From assembly GCA_964554535.1 (NCBI GenBank), contig CAZKPB010000003.1:1-64000 (forward strand): a stretch of DNA of 64,000 nucleotides, read 5' to 3'. Below are positions 43,047 to 52,500 of this stretch, piece by piece. A program made the translations under genes and the position numbers. This DNA is from DMER64 sp964554535 (GTDB lineage: Bacteria; Bacteroidota; Bacteroidia; Bacteroidales; UBA932). How positions within the stretch are numbered: the stretch's first letter is position 1; each line of letters starts with the position of its first letter. The notes under the pieces are model-generated. The model was not told the DNA's origin. It searched no databases and saw only the letters and a list, made by a program, of their open reading frames with translations.

Positions 43047-44432
43047 ATGATTCAAAAGAAAGATTTTAAAAAAGAAGCGGACAAAGTACTGCAATGGGCA
43101 GACAACTACATTGACAACCTCAAGCAATATCCCGTCAAATCTCAAGTCAAACCCGGAGAAATATACCGGCAACTTCCTGCGGAAGCTCCTGCGGAAGCAG
43201 AAAATGTGGACCGAATCCTCAAAGATTTGGATGACATCATCATGCCCGGAGTAACTCATTGGCAATCCCCTAATTTTCACGCTTATTTTCCCACCAATTC
43301 GTCATTTGAATGCTTGCTGTCAGAAATTGTGATGGCTACTCTGAATGCCCAGTGTATGGTGTGGGAGACCTCACCCGCCGCCGCCGAACTGGAACAACGC
43401 ATGATGGAATGGCTGCGCGATGCCTGCGGCCTGCCGCACGCCTGGCAGGGCGTCATCCAGGACAGCGCGTCCAGTGCCACCCTGGCGGCTATGGTTACCG
43501 CCCGCGAAGTGGCCACCGGCTTCCGCTCCAACCACATCGGCGTGCCGGGGAACCTGCGGGTATATTGCTCGGCCGAGGCCCACTCGTCCATAGAGAAGGG
43601 CGCAGGGGTCTGCGGGATTGGCCGGGACAATGTGCGCAAGATTGCCACCGATGCGCAAATGCGTATGGACCCCGCCGCGTTGCGCCGTGTCATTGAGGAA
43701 GACCTGGCCTTGGGAAATGTACCCTGTATGGTGGTGGCCGCCATAGGCACCACCGGCACCGTGGCCGTGGACCCGCTCAAGGAAATTGCCGCCATCTGCA
43801 AACAATATCATATCTGGTTGCACGTGGACGCCGCCTATGCCGGCAGCGCCCTGCTGCTTCCGGAATACCGCTGGATGATTGACGGGGTGGAAGACGCCTG
43901 CTCGCTGGTGTTCAACCCGCACAAATGGCTGTACACGGCCTTTGACTGCTCGGCCTTCTTTATTAAGGACGCGGCCCAACTCATCCGCACCTTTGACATT
44001 CTGCCCGAATACCTCAAGACCGCCACCCACGGGACCGTAAACGATTACAGGGATTGGGGCATTCCGCTGGGCCGCCGCTTCCGTTCACTCAAGTTGTGGT
44101 TTGTGCTGCGCGGGTTCGGTATGGATGCCTTGCGCGCCAAACTGCGCGAGCAGATTGGCTTTGGCGAATATTTTGCCGGACAGATTGCCCGCAACGGCGA
44201 TATTGAAATTCTGCGGGAGCCATTCCTCAGTTTTGTCTGCTTCCGCTACCGTGCCTCCAATGAAGAGAACGAGCGTCGTCTGGAAGCCATCAACAACGGG
44301 GGCAAAGCCTACCTGTCTCACACCAAGGTGGGAGACAGGTATGCCCTGCGTTTTCACGGCACACAGACCTACACCACCAAAGAAGCGATTGACCTGACCA
44401 TCAAAGTTGTTCTTGACCAATGCCGGAAATAA
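43047..44432 (+). CDS. Aromatic-L-amino-acid-type PLP decarboxylase
   Basis: A group II pyridoxal-phosphate decarboxylase of 461 residues, similar to aromatic amino acid (DOPA/tryptophan/tyrosine) decarboxylases. The N-terminal YPVKSQVKPGEIYRQLP and MPGVTHWQSPNFHAYFP segments are family features. The HVDAAYAGSALLLPEYR block (about 258-274) contains the PLP-contacting Asp. The Schiff-base Lys is in NPHKWLY (about 290-296). It should yield an aromatic amine such as tryptamine or phenethylamine; the exact substrate cannot be read. It overlaps the AlaX-like gene by 13 bases. Confidence 0.88.
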   Translation: MIQKKDFKKEADKVLQWADNYIDNLKQYPVKSQVKPGEIYRQLPAEAPAEAENVDRILKDLDDIIMPGVTHWQSPNFHAYFPTNSSFECLLSEIVMATLNAQCMVWETSPAAAELEQRMMEWLRDACGLPHAWQGVIQDSASSATLAAMVTAREVATGFRSNHIGVPGNLRVYCSAEAHSSIEKGAGVCGIGRDNVRKIATDAQMRMDPAALRRVIEEDLALGNVPCMVVAAIGTTGTVAVDPLKEIAAICKQYHIWLHVDAAYAGSALLLPEYRWMIDGVEDACSLVFNPHKWLYTAFDCSAFFIKDAAQLIRTFDILPEYLKTATHGTVNDYRDWGIPLGRRFRSLKLWFVLRGFGMDALRAKLREQIGFGEYFAGQIARNGDIEILREPFLSFVCFRYRASNEENERRLEAINNGGKAYLSHTKVGDRYALRFHGTQTYTTKEAIDLTIKVVLDQCRK

Positions 44433-44884
44433 TTCACAACAAGGCGGAGTATCCGCCCATGCACACCGCGGAACACCTCCTCAACCGGACTATGGGACGC
44501 CTATTTGGATGTCCGCGATCACGCAACACACATATTGAACGCAAAAAATCCAAATGCGACTACCTGCTTTCCCAAGCACCTACGCCCGACCAGATACAGG
44601 AAATTGAAGATACGGTCAACCGCCTCATTGCAAGCGATTTGCCCGTCACTACGGAATTCGTGCCGCGGGACCGGGCGGCCGACCTGGTGGATTTGAGCAA
44701 ACTGCCGGACACGTCGGCCCCCACCCTGCGCCTGGTACGCATAGGGGACTATGACGTCTGTGCCTGCATTGGCGCCCACGTGGACCATACCGCGCAGATA
44801 GGCACTTTCCGCATCCTCTCGTCGGACTATGCAGACGGCATCTGGCGCGTGCGTTTTAAACTGGACAATGTTTCTTTTGAATAA
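44420..44884 (+). CDS. AlaX-like aminoacyl-tRNA editing (tRNA-SAD) protein
   Basis: A 154-residue stand-alone second-additional-domain protein. The zinc ligands are seen as HTAEHLL (about 16-22, HxxxH) and CACIGAHVDHT (about 112-122, CxxxH). These match alanyl/threonyl-tRNA synthetase editing domains, which hydrolyse mischarged tRNA. The overlap with the decarboxylase gene shows they are co-translated. A metal-dependent hydrolase of other specificity cannot be excluded. Confidence 0.82.
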   Translation: MPEIIHNKAEYPPMHTAEHLLNRTMGRLFGCPRSRNTHIERKKSKCDYLLSQAPTPDQIQEIEDTVNRLIASDLPVTTEFVPRDRAADLVDLSKLPDTSAPTLRLVRIGDYDVCACIGAHVDHTAQIGTFRILSSDYADGIWRVRFKLDNVSFE

Positions 44885-44885
44885 T

Positions 44886-45251
44886 ATGAGAGGACTTTCT
44901 ACTGTTTTACTGCTGGTGGTATCCAACATCTTCATGACGTTTGCCTGGTACGGACACCTGAAACTTCAAGAACTGAAAATCACCTCCTCCTGGCCGCTCA
45001 TTGGGGTGATTCTGCTCAGTTGGGGCATTGCCTTTTTTGAATACTGCGCTCAGGTACCGGCCAACCGCATAGGGTTTGTGGAAAACGGAGGCCCGTTTAC
45101 CCTTATGCAACTGAAAGTCATTCAGGAAGTCATCACGTTGAGCATCTTCACCGTTTTTGCCACGGTGGTGTTTAAAGGGGAAGCCCTGCACTGGAATCAC
45201 CTGGCCGCCTTTGTCTGCCTGGTGTTGGCGGTCTACTTTGTATTTAAATAA
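44886..45251 (+). CDS. DUF486 family membrane protein (DMT-like)
   Basis: A 121-residue protein from ATG 44886 (MRGLSTVLLLVVSNIFMTFAWYGHLK). An earlier frame start at 44829 lies inside the AlaX-like gene. Four membrane helices (about 5-24, 33-50, 64-85, 97-120) and the SWGIAFFEYCAQVPANRIGF segment are characteristic of DUF486. Transport function is only inferred. Its stop codon is immediately adjacent to the convergent asnA stop. Confidence 0.85.
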   Translation: MRGLSTVLLLVVSNIFMTFAWYGHLKLQELKITSSWPLIGVILLSWGIAFFEYCAQVPANRIGFVENGGPFTLMQLKVIQEVITLSIFTVFATVVFKGEALHWNHLAAFVCLVLAVYFVFK

Positions 45252-46283
45252 TTACATCAGGAAAACTCCCTGCTGCGCACACCGCGTCACAGTGTCCTTA
45301 TCCCATACTCCGGCCTGCACCTCACCAATGTGGCACTTTTGCATCAGCAACATACAAAGTCGGGACTGACCTATCCCGCCGCCCATGGTCTGCGGGAGTT
45401 TGCCCTCCAGCAACAGGGAATGGAATAACAGTGTGCTGCGGTCCTGCGCGTGGCGCAGTTCCAACTGACGGAGCAGGGCCTGCGGGTCTACACGGATACC
45501 CATGGAAGACAGTTCAAACGAATCCTGCAATACGGGATTCCAGACAATCAGGTCACCGTTGAGCCCAAAGGTGCCGTCGGGTGTGGGAGTGCTCCAGTCA
45601 TCGTAGTCCGGAGAACGGCCGTCGTGCGGCTGACCGTTGCTCAGTACCCCGCCTATACCTCGGATAAATACCGCCCCGTATTCTTTGGCAACCAGGTGTT
45701 CCCGCTCCTTGGCGGATGCCTGCGGATACTGCTGCAGTATGTCCTCGGCCGTGCAAATGTGGATGTGGGCGGGCAAAAAGGGCTGAAGCGCGGGAAAACG
45801 TTCACTCAGCAGAAATTCAGTACGGCGCAGGGCCTGGTATATTTTCTTCACTGCGGCGTACAGGGTGTCCACGGTACGCTGCTGCGGTTCAATGACACTT
45901 TCCCAGTCCCACTGGTCCACGTAGACCGAATGGATGGCATCCAGCGTCTCGTCGGGCCGCAGGGCGTTCATATCCGTATAGATGCCCATTCCGGGATGGA
46001 TATGGTGTTTCCACAGTGAGTAGCGTTTCCATTTGGCCAGAGATTGCACAATCTCCACCTGCACCCCTATGTCGGACACGTCAAAACGGACAGGCTGTTC
46101 CACGCCGTTGAGGGTGTCGTTCAGACCGGTGCCCACGGGAACAAACAACGGGGCGGTAATGCGGCGCAACTTCAGTTCTCCGGCCAGCTCGGTCTGAAAG
46201 GTTTCTTTTATAAATTTGATGCCCTGTTCGGTTTCCCAGACATCCAGTTTTGATTTGTAATGAGGAGGGATGTTGTAGTTCAT
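45252..46283 (-). CDS. asnA: Aspartate--ammonia ligase
   Basis: Makes asparagine from aspartate, ammonia and ATP. The 343 residues are of AsnA length. Typical motifs are TGLNDTLNGVEQPVRF (about 53-68), HHIHPGMGIYTDMNALRPDE (about 94-113), HSVYVDQWDWE (about 118-128) and GGGIGQSRLCMLLMQKCHIGEVQ near 302-324. It is the last gene of the right-hand operon: its ATG overlaps the STAS-kinase stop by 4 bases (ATGA), so its translation follows the biosynthetic/regulatory genes. Whether it serves general asparagine supply or the operon's product is unknown. Confidence 0.95.
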   Translation of the reverse strand: MNYNIPPHYKSKLDVWETEQGIKFIKETFQTELAGELKLRRITAPLFVPVGTGLNDTLNGVEQPVRFDVSDIGVQVEIVQSLAKWKRYSLWKHHIHPGMGIYTDMNALRPDETLDAIHSVYVDQWDWESVIEPQQRTVDTLYAAVKKIYQALRRTEFLLSERFPALQPFLPAHIHICTAEDILQQYPQASAKEREHLVAKEYGAVFIRGIGGVLSNGQPHDGRSPDYDDWSTPTPDGTFGLNGDLIVWNPVLQDSFELSSMGIRVDPQALLRQLELRHAQDRSTLLFHSLLLEGKLPQTMGGGIGQSRLCMLLMQKCHIGEVQAGVWDKDTVTRCAQQGVFLM

Positions 46284-48442
46284 AATTTTTCAATTTTTTC
46301 TGCCAGCAGGGCGGCCGCAAGAAAAGAAAGCCTCTTGCGTTCCACGCTGACGGAGCCGTAGCAGACAATGGGAAGCACCCATTCCAGCAGGGCAAAGTAA
46401 TAAGAGACGGCATCGGTGTTACCGTGTACGGAGTCCAATGCATAGGTGCGCATACGGCGCGTAAGGGCCACGTTTTTGGCCACCCACTCTTTTTGGGTGC
46501 CGGTATATTCCACCCGGGGCATCAGGGCCGGATCAAGGCTGCAGGTACCGCTGTAGAAGGCGGTCAGGAAAGCGGCGTAACTCTGATAATCCCGCGGACT
46601 GTCCACCGGAGCGTTGTCCACCAGAAAAATCACCTCAAGACGGGCAAAGTCGGATATCACGGACCGGAATTTGGTCTCCGAAAAATCTATCAGAAAGACG
46701 TTGTTAAGGTCATCAATGAGAATGTTCTGCATATTCAGGTCCCCGTGGCAAACCCCGGAATAATACAGAAAGGTCTTGTCCCTGTTTTTGGGGTACTCGT
46801 GACTCAGATACCAGTAGGGGTTCAGCACCTCGCGGTCCAACTCGCTCACAAATACTTTGGGCTGCTGCGGGTCTATACCCAGTACCTGAGCCGCCGTATC
46901 ACACAACTGCGGGAAAAAAGTCAACGTGGGGTCGTGCTCGGCAAAGAGCTTCAACGGTTTCTCCACCGCCTGGCCGTACCAGGGCTGCAGAATCCGGGTG
47001 AATATTTTATCGTACAACGGTTCGAGTTGAGCAAGAGGCTGTTTCTGATACAGTTTAGTGAGCCAGCCCAGTTGCGACCCTTCCCCGCCAATGCCCACAA
47101 AGTTGTAGCGCAAGGCCCCCATTCCGGCAAAGAATTCGGTGCCAATAACCTGAGCACTGTTATTCATAATATAAGGCAAGGCATATTCCCTGCAACGGAC
47201 TGACTCGCGCTCAATCATGGCTTCCGAGGCCACTTTGAGCACTGTGGGACGCAACCGCCGCGCATCCGCGTCAAACGACAGAACCTGGAAAGTCTGGGCC
47301 GAGAAACCGCCCTGCAACGGTTTGAGCACAATACGGGCCGAGTCGGTATAGATGCGGCGTGCCAGAAATTCTTTGTACAGGTCCAGCCGGCCGCCCGATC
47401 CGGTTTCTTTGCAGTCCACTTCCACGACCAGACGCGTTTGGGCCGAGGGGACCTGCCGTACGGGAGCAAACAGGGCGCACACGGGGTCCTGCAAGCTGCG
47501 CGCCGGGTCAAGCGGAACCACTTCCGTGATGTTGTCCAGGGTCAGGTTGGCCTGCAGCAAAGCGGCCCATGAGCTGTCATCCGCCGCGGTGCGCCACTCG
47601 GCCAATAAAAACGTGCCGCCGGATTGCGGGCCCTTGCGGGTTCGCAGCCTTACCGTCACGCTGGGGGAAGACTCCCCTCCGGCACAAATGACGGTCAGCG
47701 TCTGCTCCGTCACTCCGGTACATTGCACGTCGCAATAGGCATCGGCCGCCTCCATCAGGCGGGACAGCGGGCAGGTGCCGGGCAGGGTTTGCGCAAGCAG
47801 TCCGGTGGGTATGGTTCCAAAGGAACAGGCCTTGTCAAGATAGATGCCCGTCTTTTGAGGAAAAGCCGTTATGCGGTAATCTACGGGATACTCTCCCGAG
47901 GGGTCCAGAAAGCCGGCACAGGTTCCGGTAGTGAAAAATGTCAAAAAACGCTCGGGGTCCACCTGCAGTGACTCGGCCGGGAAACCCGTACCTACGGCAA
48001 AACCCAGTTCGCCGTACGAGGCAAGGTCCAAGCCGCTCCAATCCGTCATCCGGGCACAACCGTGCGCCATAGGGGTAAACCGGTACGAATGGGCTCTATA
48101 GGTAAAATCCACGGATTCCTGCCGGCCGGCAGACTCCCTGCCGACCGCTTCCCGAGCCTGCACCTCTGTGTCAAACAGCGCAAACAGCGTTTTCATGCCG
48201 GACAGTTCCAATACATTGAGCATCGCCGCGTTGACCCCGGCCAGCATTACCCCGCCCTTTTTGGCGGAAAGTGCTTTCTTGGATTTAAGAAGCAAACGTA
48301 ATCCGGCGCTGGACATATATCGGCACTCGGTAAAATCAAATATCAGGTACACCGACTGTTCCAACAATAGGGATATCTCACTGTCCGCAGCGGCAGCCAC
48401 CAAGGTATCAAAGCGTTCCGGTACTTTATATATTGAAACCAT
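46280..48442 (-). CDS. STAS domain fused to APH-like kinase
   Basis: A 720-residue protein. Residues 1-100 form a STAS domain (anti-sigma-antagonist fold). YMSSAGLRLLL aligns with MDSSGLGV of SpoIIAA, so Ser45 occupies the phospho-Ser position. A middle region (about 110-370) is not recognised. From about 390 a kinase of the aminoglycoside-phosphotransferase fold follows, with LRPTVLKVASEA (ATP Lys) and CHGDLNMQNILIDDLNNVFLIDFSE (catalytic Asp and metal-binding Asp) near 555-580. The kinase could act on Ser45, on a small molecule or on a partner. A SpoIIE-type phosphatase is in the same operon. Confidence 0.75.
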   Translation of the reverse strand: MVSIYKVPERFDTLVAAAADSEISLLLEQSVYLIFDFTECRYMSSAGLRLLLKSKKALSAKKGGVMLAGVNAAMLNVLELSGMKTLFALFDTEVQAREAVGRESAGRQESVDFTYRAHSYRFTPMAHGCARMTDWSGLDLASYGELGFAVGTGFPAESLQVDPERFLTFFTTGTCAGFLDPSGEYPVDYRITAFPQKTGIYLDKACSFGTIPTGLLAQTLPGTCPLSRLMEAADAYCDVQCTGVTEQTLTVICAGGESSPSVTVRLRTRKGPQSGGTFLLAEWRTAADDSSWAALLQANLTLDNITEVVPLDPARSLQDPVCALFAPVRQVPSAQTRLVVEVDCKETGSGGRLDLYKEFLARRIYTDSARIVLKPLQGGFSAQTFQVLSFDADARRLRPTVLKVASEAMIERESVRCREYALPYIMNNSAQVIGTEFFAGMGALRYNFVGIGGEGSQLGWLTKLYQKQPLAQLEPLYDKIFTRILQPWYGQAVEKPLKLFAEHDPTLTFFPQLCDTAAQVLGIDPQQPKVFVSELDREVLNPYWYLSHEYPKNRDKTFLYYSGVCHGDLNMQNILIDDLNNVFLIDFSETKFRSVISDFARLEVIFLVDNAPVDSPRDYQSYAAFLTAFYSGTCSLDPALMPRVEYTGTQKEWVAKNVALTRRMRTYALDSVHGNTDAVSYYFALLEWVLPIVCYGSVSVERKRLSFLAAALLAEKIEKL

Positions 48443-48453
48443 AGCAAATTATT

Positions 48454-49566
48454 TTAGTTGCGTCGTTTGAGGTTCAGCAGGGTGCCCAGGCCAAAGGAGG
48501 CAGGGACGGCCATAAGCAACGTGCCCGCTATCTTAAGCAATACGGGTAGCGGGGTGCTTTCCATCACAAAGGTAGCTAAAACTACGGTGAGTGGATGCCA
48601 TACAAAGGCTTGAAAACTGGCTTTTGACATCCGCGTGACAAATGGCGACGGACTATTCCAGTGGTCTCGGCAGATAAGGGTGAAGAAAAAGCAGAAACCC
48701 ACACAGATAAAGGGCTCCCACATGGCATAAAATAAGGCGGAGTAATTCCAGCCCCCGCTTCCGTCGGGCCTGGGCACATCTTTCCAGACAACACCCAGCA
48801 TGATAACTATTGCCGCAATGGCCAGGTAAAACCACGGTTTAGCCTGCTTCACGCTCAAACGTTCCAGCCAGTTGCGCCGGTTGGCCACAATGCCCACAAT
48901 ATACATGGCCACATAGAGCGTGAAATACCCCCATTGCATCCCGTAGAACGCCTTGCCGGCCGGCCAAACCAGACGGACGGCAAAGGCAATGAGCCCCGTA
49001 CCCAGGGTAAAAACCACCACGTTCCACGCAAACTTGTACCAGTTGACGGGTTTGGTTTCCCGCACCGCCGGCGCCACGGGGGAGGGGCCGTCGGTAACGC
49101 GGCGCCACAGAGCATAGAGTAATTCAAAGCACATTAAGGCCAGTACAAACCACATGGGACCGGGTTCGGGCTGCTTGGTGAAGATATACACCACCACCTG
49201 CCACCAGGTCACCGGATTGCCTTTGTGCATTTCCACCAGCCAGGCCACCGTAGGATGCAACAGCGTCAAATAGAATACCAGCGGCAAGCCCAACCGTACC
49301 AGACGGTCTTTTACAAATTTACCAAACCCCTTGCGGTCAAAGGAAGTAGGCATCAACAACGCCGAGATGAGAAAAAAGTAGCTCATAAAAAAAGCCTGCT
49401 CCACACTGACCCACAGAGAAAGAAACATTTGCGTACGTCCCGTGGCCAGGTCGGACGAAATGTAATACCATCCACCATTGGCACCAAAAGAAATAAGGGT
49501 GTGGTGCACCATCACCAGACAGGTCAGGATAATGCGTATCCTGTCCAAATATAAGGCTCTTTTCAT
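48454..49566 (-). CDS. Acyltransferase-3 family membrane protein
   Basis: A 370-residue integral-membrane acyltransferase (Acyl_transf_3/OpgC-OafA type). The N-terminal YLDRIRIILTCLVMVHHT contains the conserved Arg and His of helix 1, and about ten membrane helices follow (about 10-28, 60-75, 88-105, 125-150, 175-200, 205-225, 240-258, 268-288, 305-325, 335-358). It probably transfers a short acyl group across the membrane to a sugar or other acceptor. Its ATG overlaps the NRPS stop by 4 bases (ATGA), so it may modify the NRPS product or the cell surface. Confidence 0.85.
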   Translation of the reverse strand: MKRALYLDRIRIILTCLVMVHHTLISFGANGGWYYISSDLATGRTQMFLSLWVSVEQAFFMSYFFLISALLMPTSFDRKGFGKFVKDRLVRLGLPLVFYLTLLHPTVAWLVEMHKGNPVTWWQVVVYIFTKQPEPGPMWFVLALMCFELLYALWRRVTDGPSPVAPAVRETKPVNWYKFAWNVVVFTLGTGLIAFAVRLVWPAGKAFYGMQWGYFTLYVAMYIVGIVANRRNWLERLSVKQAKPWFYLAIAAIVIMLGVVWKDVPRPDGSGGWNYSALFYAMWEPFICVGFCFFFTLICRDHWNSPSPFVTRMSKASFQAFVWHPLTVVLATFVMESTPLPVLLKIAGTLLMAVPASFGLGTLLNLKRRN

Positions 49567-52500
49567 TGAGAAAGTATTTTAATGACTTGATTCATAGCTT
49601 CTTCTGATAATATACTCCAATGGTCCGCCTCAAGTGTAATCACCTCAATAGCCGGAATTTGTTGTTTCCACAGCGCCACGTTCTCCCAGCACATCTGACG
49701 CACACGGGCCAGTTTGTCGGGATCCGTTTCTGCTGGGAGTTCATTGGAACGCAACCTGTCGGTAAAATGTGCGGCACTAAACAGGAATGTCTTTCCGGGA
49801 TAGGGATATACAGAAGCAGGCAGGTTCTTGCGCATAGTGTCCAACATTCCGATTTGCGGGGTAGTGCCGACTGTAGCATTTATTTTGGCGGCCAGCAGAC
49901 AGGCCAGACCACCTCCCAGACTATGCCCCATTACAATATCAATACGGCGCGGATCTATCATATCCTCTGCCATCCGATAGAGTTCCTGCAGGGTGTTTTC
50001 CACGTGAATGCCCTCTTTTTCAAATTGCTCGGCGGGCATCAGCCGGTCAGTGCAAAGCACGGCAAAATGCGTTTTCAACCGATCCAAAGCCCGGGACACC
50101 TCCTCTATGGGAGACACGCCCCATACAAAGAGCACAATCTTTTTTCCGGCATGGGGCATACTGTACCAGGTGGCTTTCTGTCCACCGGCGTGACGCACAA
50201 TTTCCCGCACGGTGCGGTAACGCATCACAGAAGCCACGGTAAGCTTCATGTCGGCATCTATTGCTTTGGATATCAACCTGATAATAGATATGGAATCCAA
50301 CCCGTTTTCAAACAGGTCGTCCGTCACACCAAAATTGATATGCCCCAAAAGGTCTGCCGTCAATTGGTACAGCCGGATTTCCGCTTCGCCGGCGGGCTTC
50401 ACTTTACTGTTCTGCACCAGTACGGGTGCAGGCAGAGAGGCCTTGTCTAATTTTCCGCTGGAAGTGTAGGGCAGTTTTTTTACACGCGTAAACGACTGGG
50501 GAATCATAAAGGGGGGCAGAGACTCTTTCAGGCGGGAGCGCACATAGTCCAGATCCAGGTCGGCTACAGACACATAATAGGCACATATATATTGCTTCCC
50601 GGCTATTTCCCGCACCGTGACGGCACAGGAAACGACCTCGTTGAATTCCAGCAAACGGGCCTCAATTTCACCCGTCTCCACACGGAAGCCCCGTATTTTC
50701 ACCAAGTGGTCTTCCCTCCCCACAAATTCCAGATTGCCTTCCAAATTCCATTTGACATAGTCCCCGGTCAAGTACAGGGTGTCATACCTCTGATCCGGGG
50801 CATACGGATTGGGAATAAATTTTTCTGCTGTCAATTGGGCCCTGTTCCAGTATCCCAGGGCCGTCTGCGGACCGCTCAGGCACAATTGTCCCACCGCCCC
50901 CGGAGGCAACAGATTGCCCTGGACATCCAACACCAGGGCCTGAGCCTGCGGTACGGGGCGTCCTATAGGCAACGATTTGCCGTGCCGGCGGGGGTCTATC
51001 CGATAGGTGGTGGCCACCACCGTATATTCCGTAGGGCCGTACCCGTTATACAACCGGGCCTCCGATACGGGTACTTTTTCCAGTTTCTCACCGGCGGCTA
51101 TCACATAATCCAGTGACGGACGGTACTCGGCAAGAAACTCGGAAAAGAAACGCGTGGGGAAACAGCCTCCCGTCAAATTATGCTGTTTGATATATTTATT
51201 CAGTTGCGAGGCATCCTGAATCACCGCCGAGGGAAGTATATGGGCCGAGGCCCCCAGCAGCAACGGCGGGAACAAATCTTCCACCGACCCGTCAAACCCT
51301 AAATTATTGAAACAGAACACATGGCTTTGAGCAGTAATGCCAAAAGACACGGCCGCGACACGCGCCATCTGCAGCAACGCCCGCTGCGAGATAACCACAC
51401 CCTTGGGGATCCCGGTTGAGCCGGAAGTATATATCATATACGCCGGCTGCCCGGCCGAGCAAACACTCTGGCAGGACTGCCCGGCGGTCACTTCTTCTAT
51501 TGCCACCGGCATCACCCCCGCATAGCGCAGTTGTTCACCCAGGGCATCTATCATATAGCCGGTCGAGACCAGCACACGAGCCCCGGAATCGGCAATGATA
51601 CCCATTTTGCGGTCCGACGGATACGATTCGTCCAGTGGCACATACCCCGCTCCGGCACACATAATGGCCAAGGCTGCCACCACAAATTCTTTCTGACGGG
51701 GCATCAACAGGACCACAAAGGAACCCTCCCTCACCCCAAAACTCACCAAACAGGCGGCAAGTGTTTGCGCCCGGTTCCATAATTCCGCATATGTGAGACT
51801 GCTATACTGGTCACTGACAGCCAGCGCGTCGGGAGTACGTTGCACTTGGGCGGCAAACGCGTCCAAATAGGTATCGTACGCACATTCCGGTAGCGGATCA
51901 CCGGCAGAAAAAGCCAACACCTGTTTGGCCACAAGAGGCGGCAACAGATTCAGCCGGTCGGCACGCTGGTCTGCAGAAACCGCCAACTGTTGCACGGCGT
52001 AGGAAAAAACTCGCGAGAGAATCTCCATTTCACCTTCACTGTACACCTTTGGATTATAGGCAAGATTATAGGAAAGCACCTCGTTATGGCTGACAGAAAG
52101 GCCCAGATTGTAATTGACCTGTTCATACACCCGGCAGTCCGAAAAACGGGACATCACATCCCCGGTGCCACGGTAATAATTTTCAAAAACCAGCACCGTT
52201 CCCACAGGCAGGCTTTCAGATAGAGGCACAAAGTCATATAACGTACTTTCATTGGCCTGACGCTGCATGGAAGCCAATAACCGCTCCACGGTGTCTCCCT
52301 CCATACAGCGCATCCGCACCGGAATGGTGTTGATGAAAAGTCCCGCCATCTCTTCAATGCCGGGAATCCGGGCATTGCGCCCGGACACTACTCGGCCAAA
52401 CGTCACGTCCTGCAGATGGTTGTAGCGCATAAGCACCAACCCCCACGCTGTTTCCACCAGGGTGTTCAACGTAAGCGAACGCGTCTGGCAGACATTTTCC

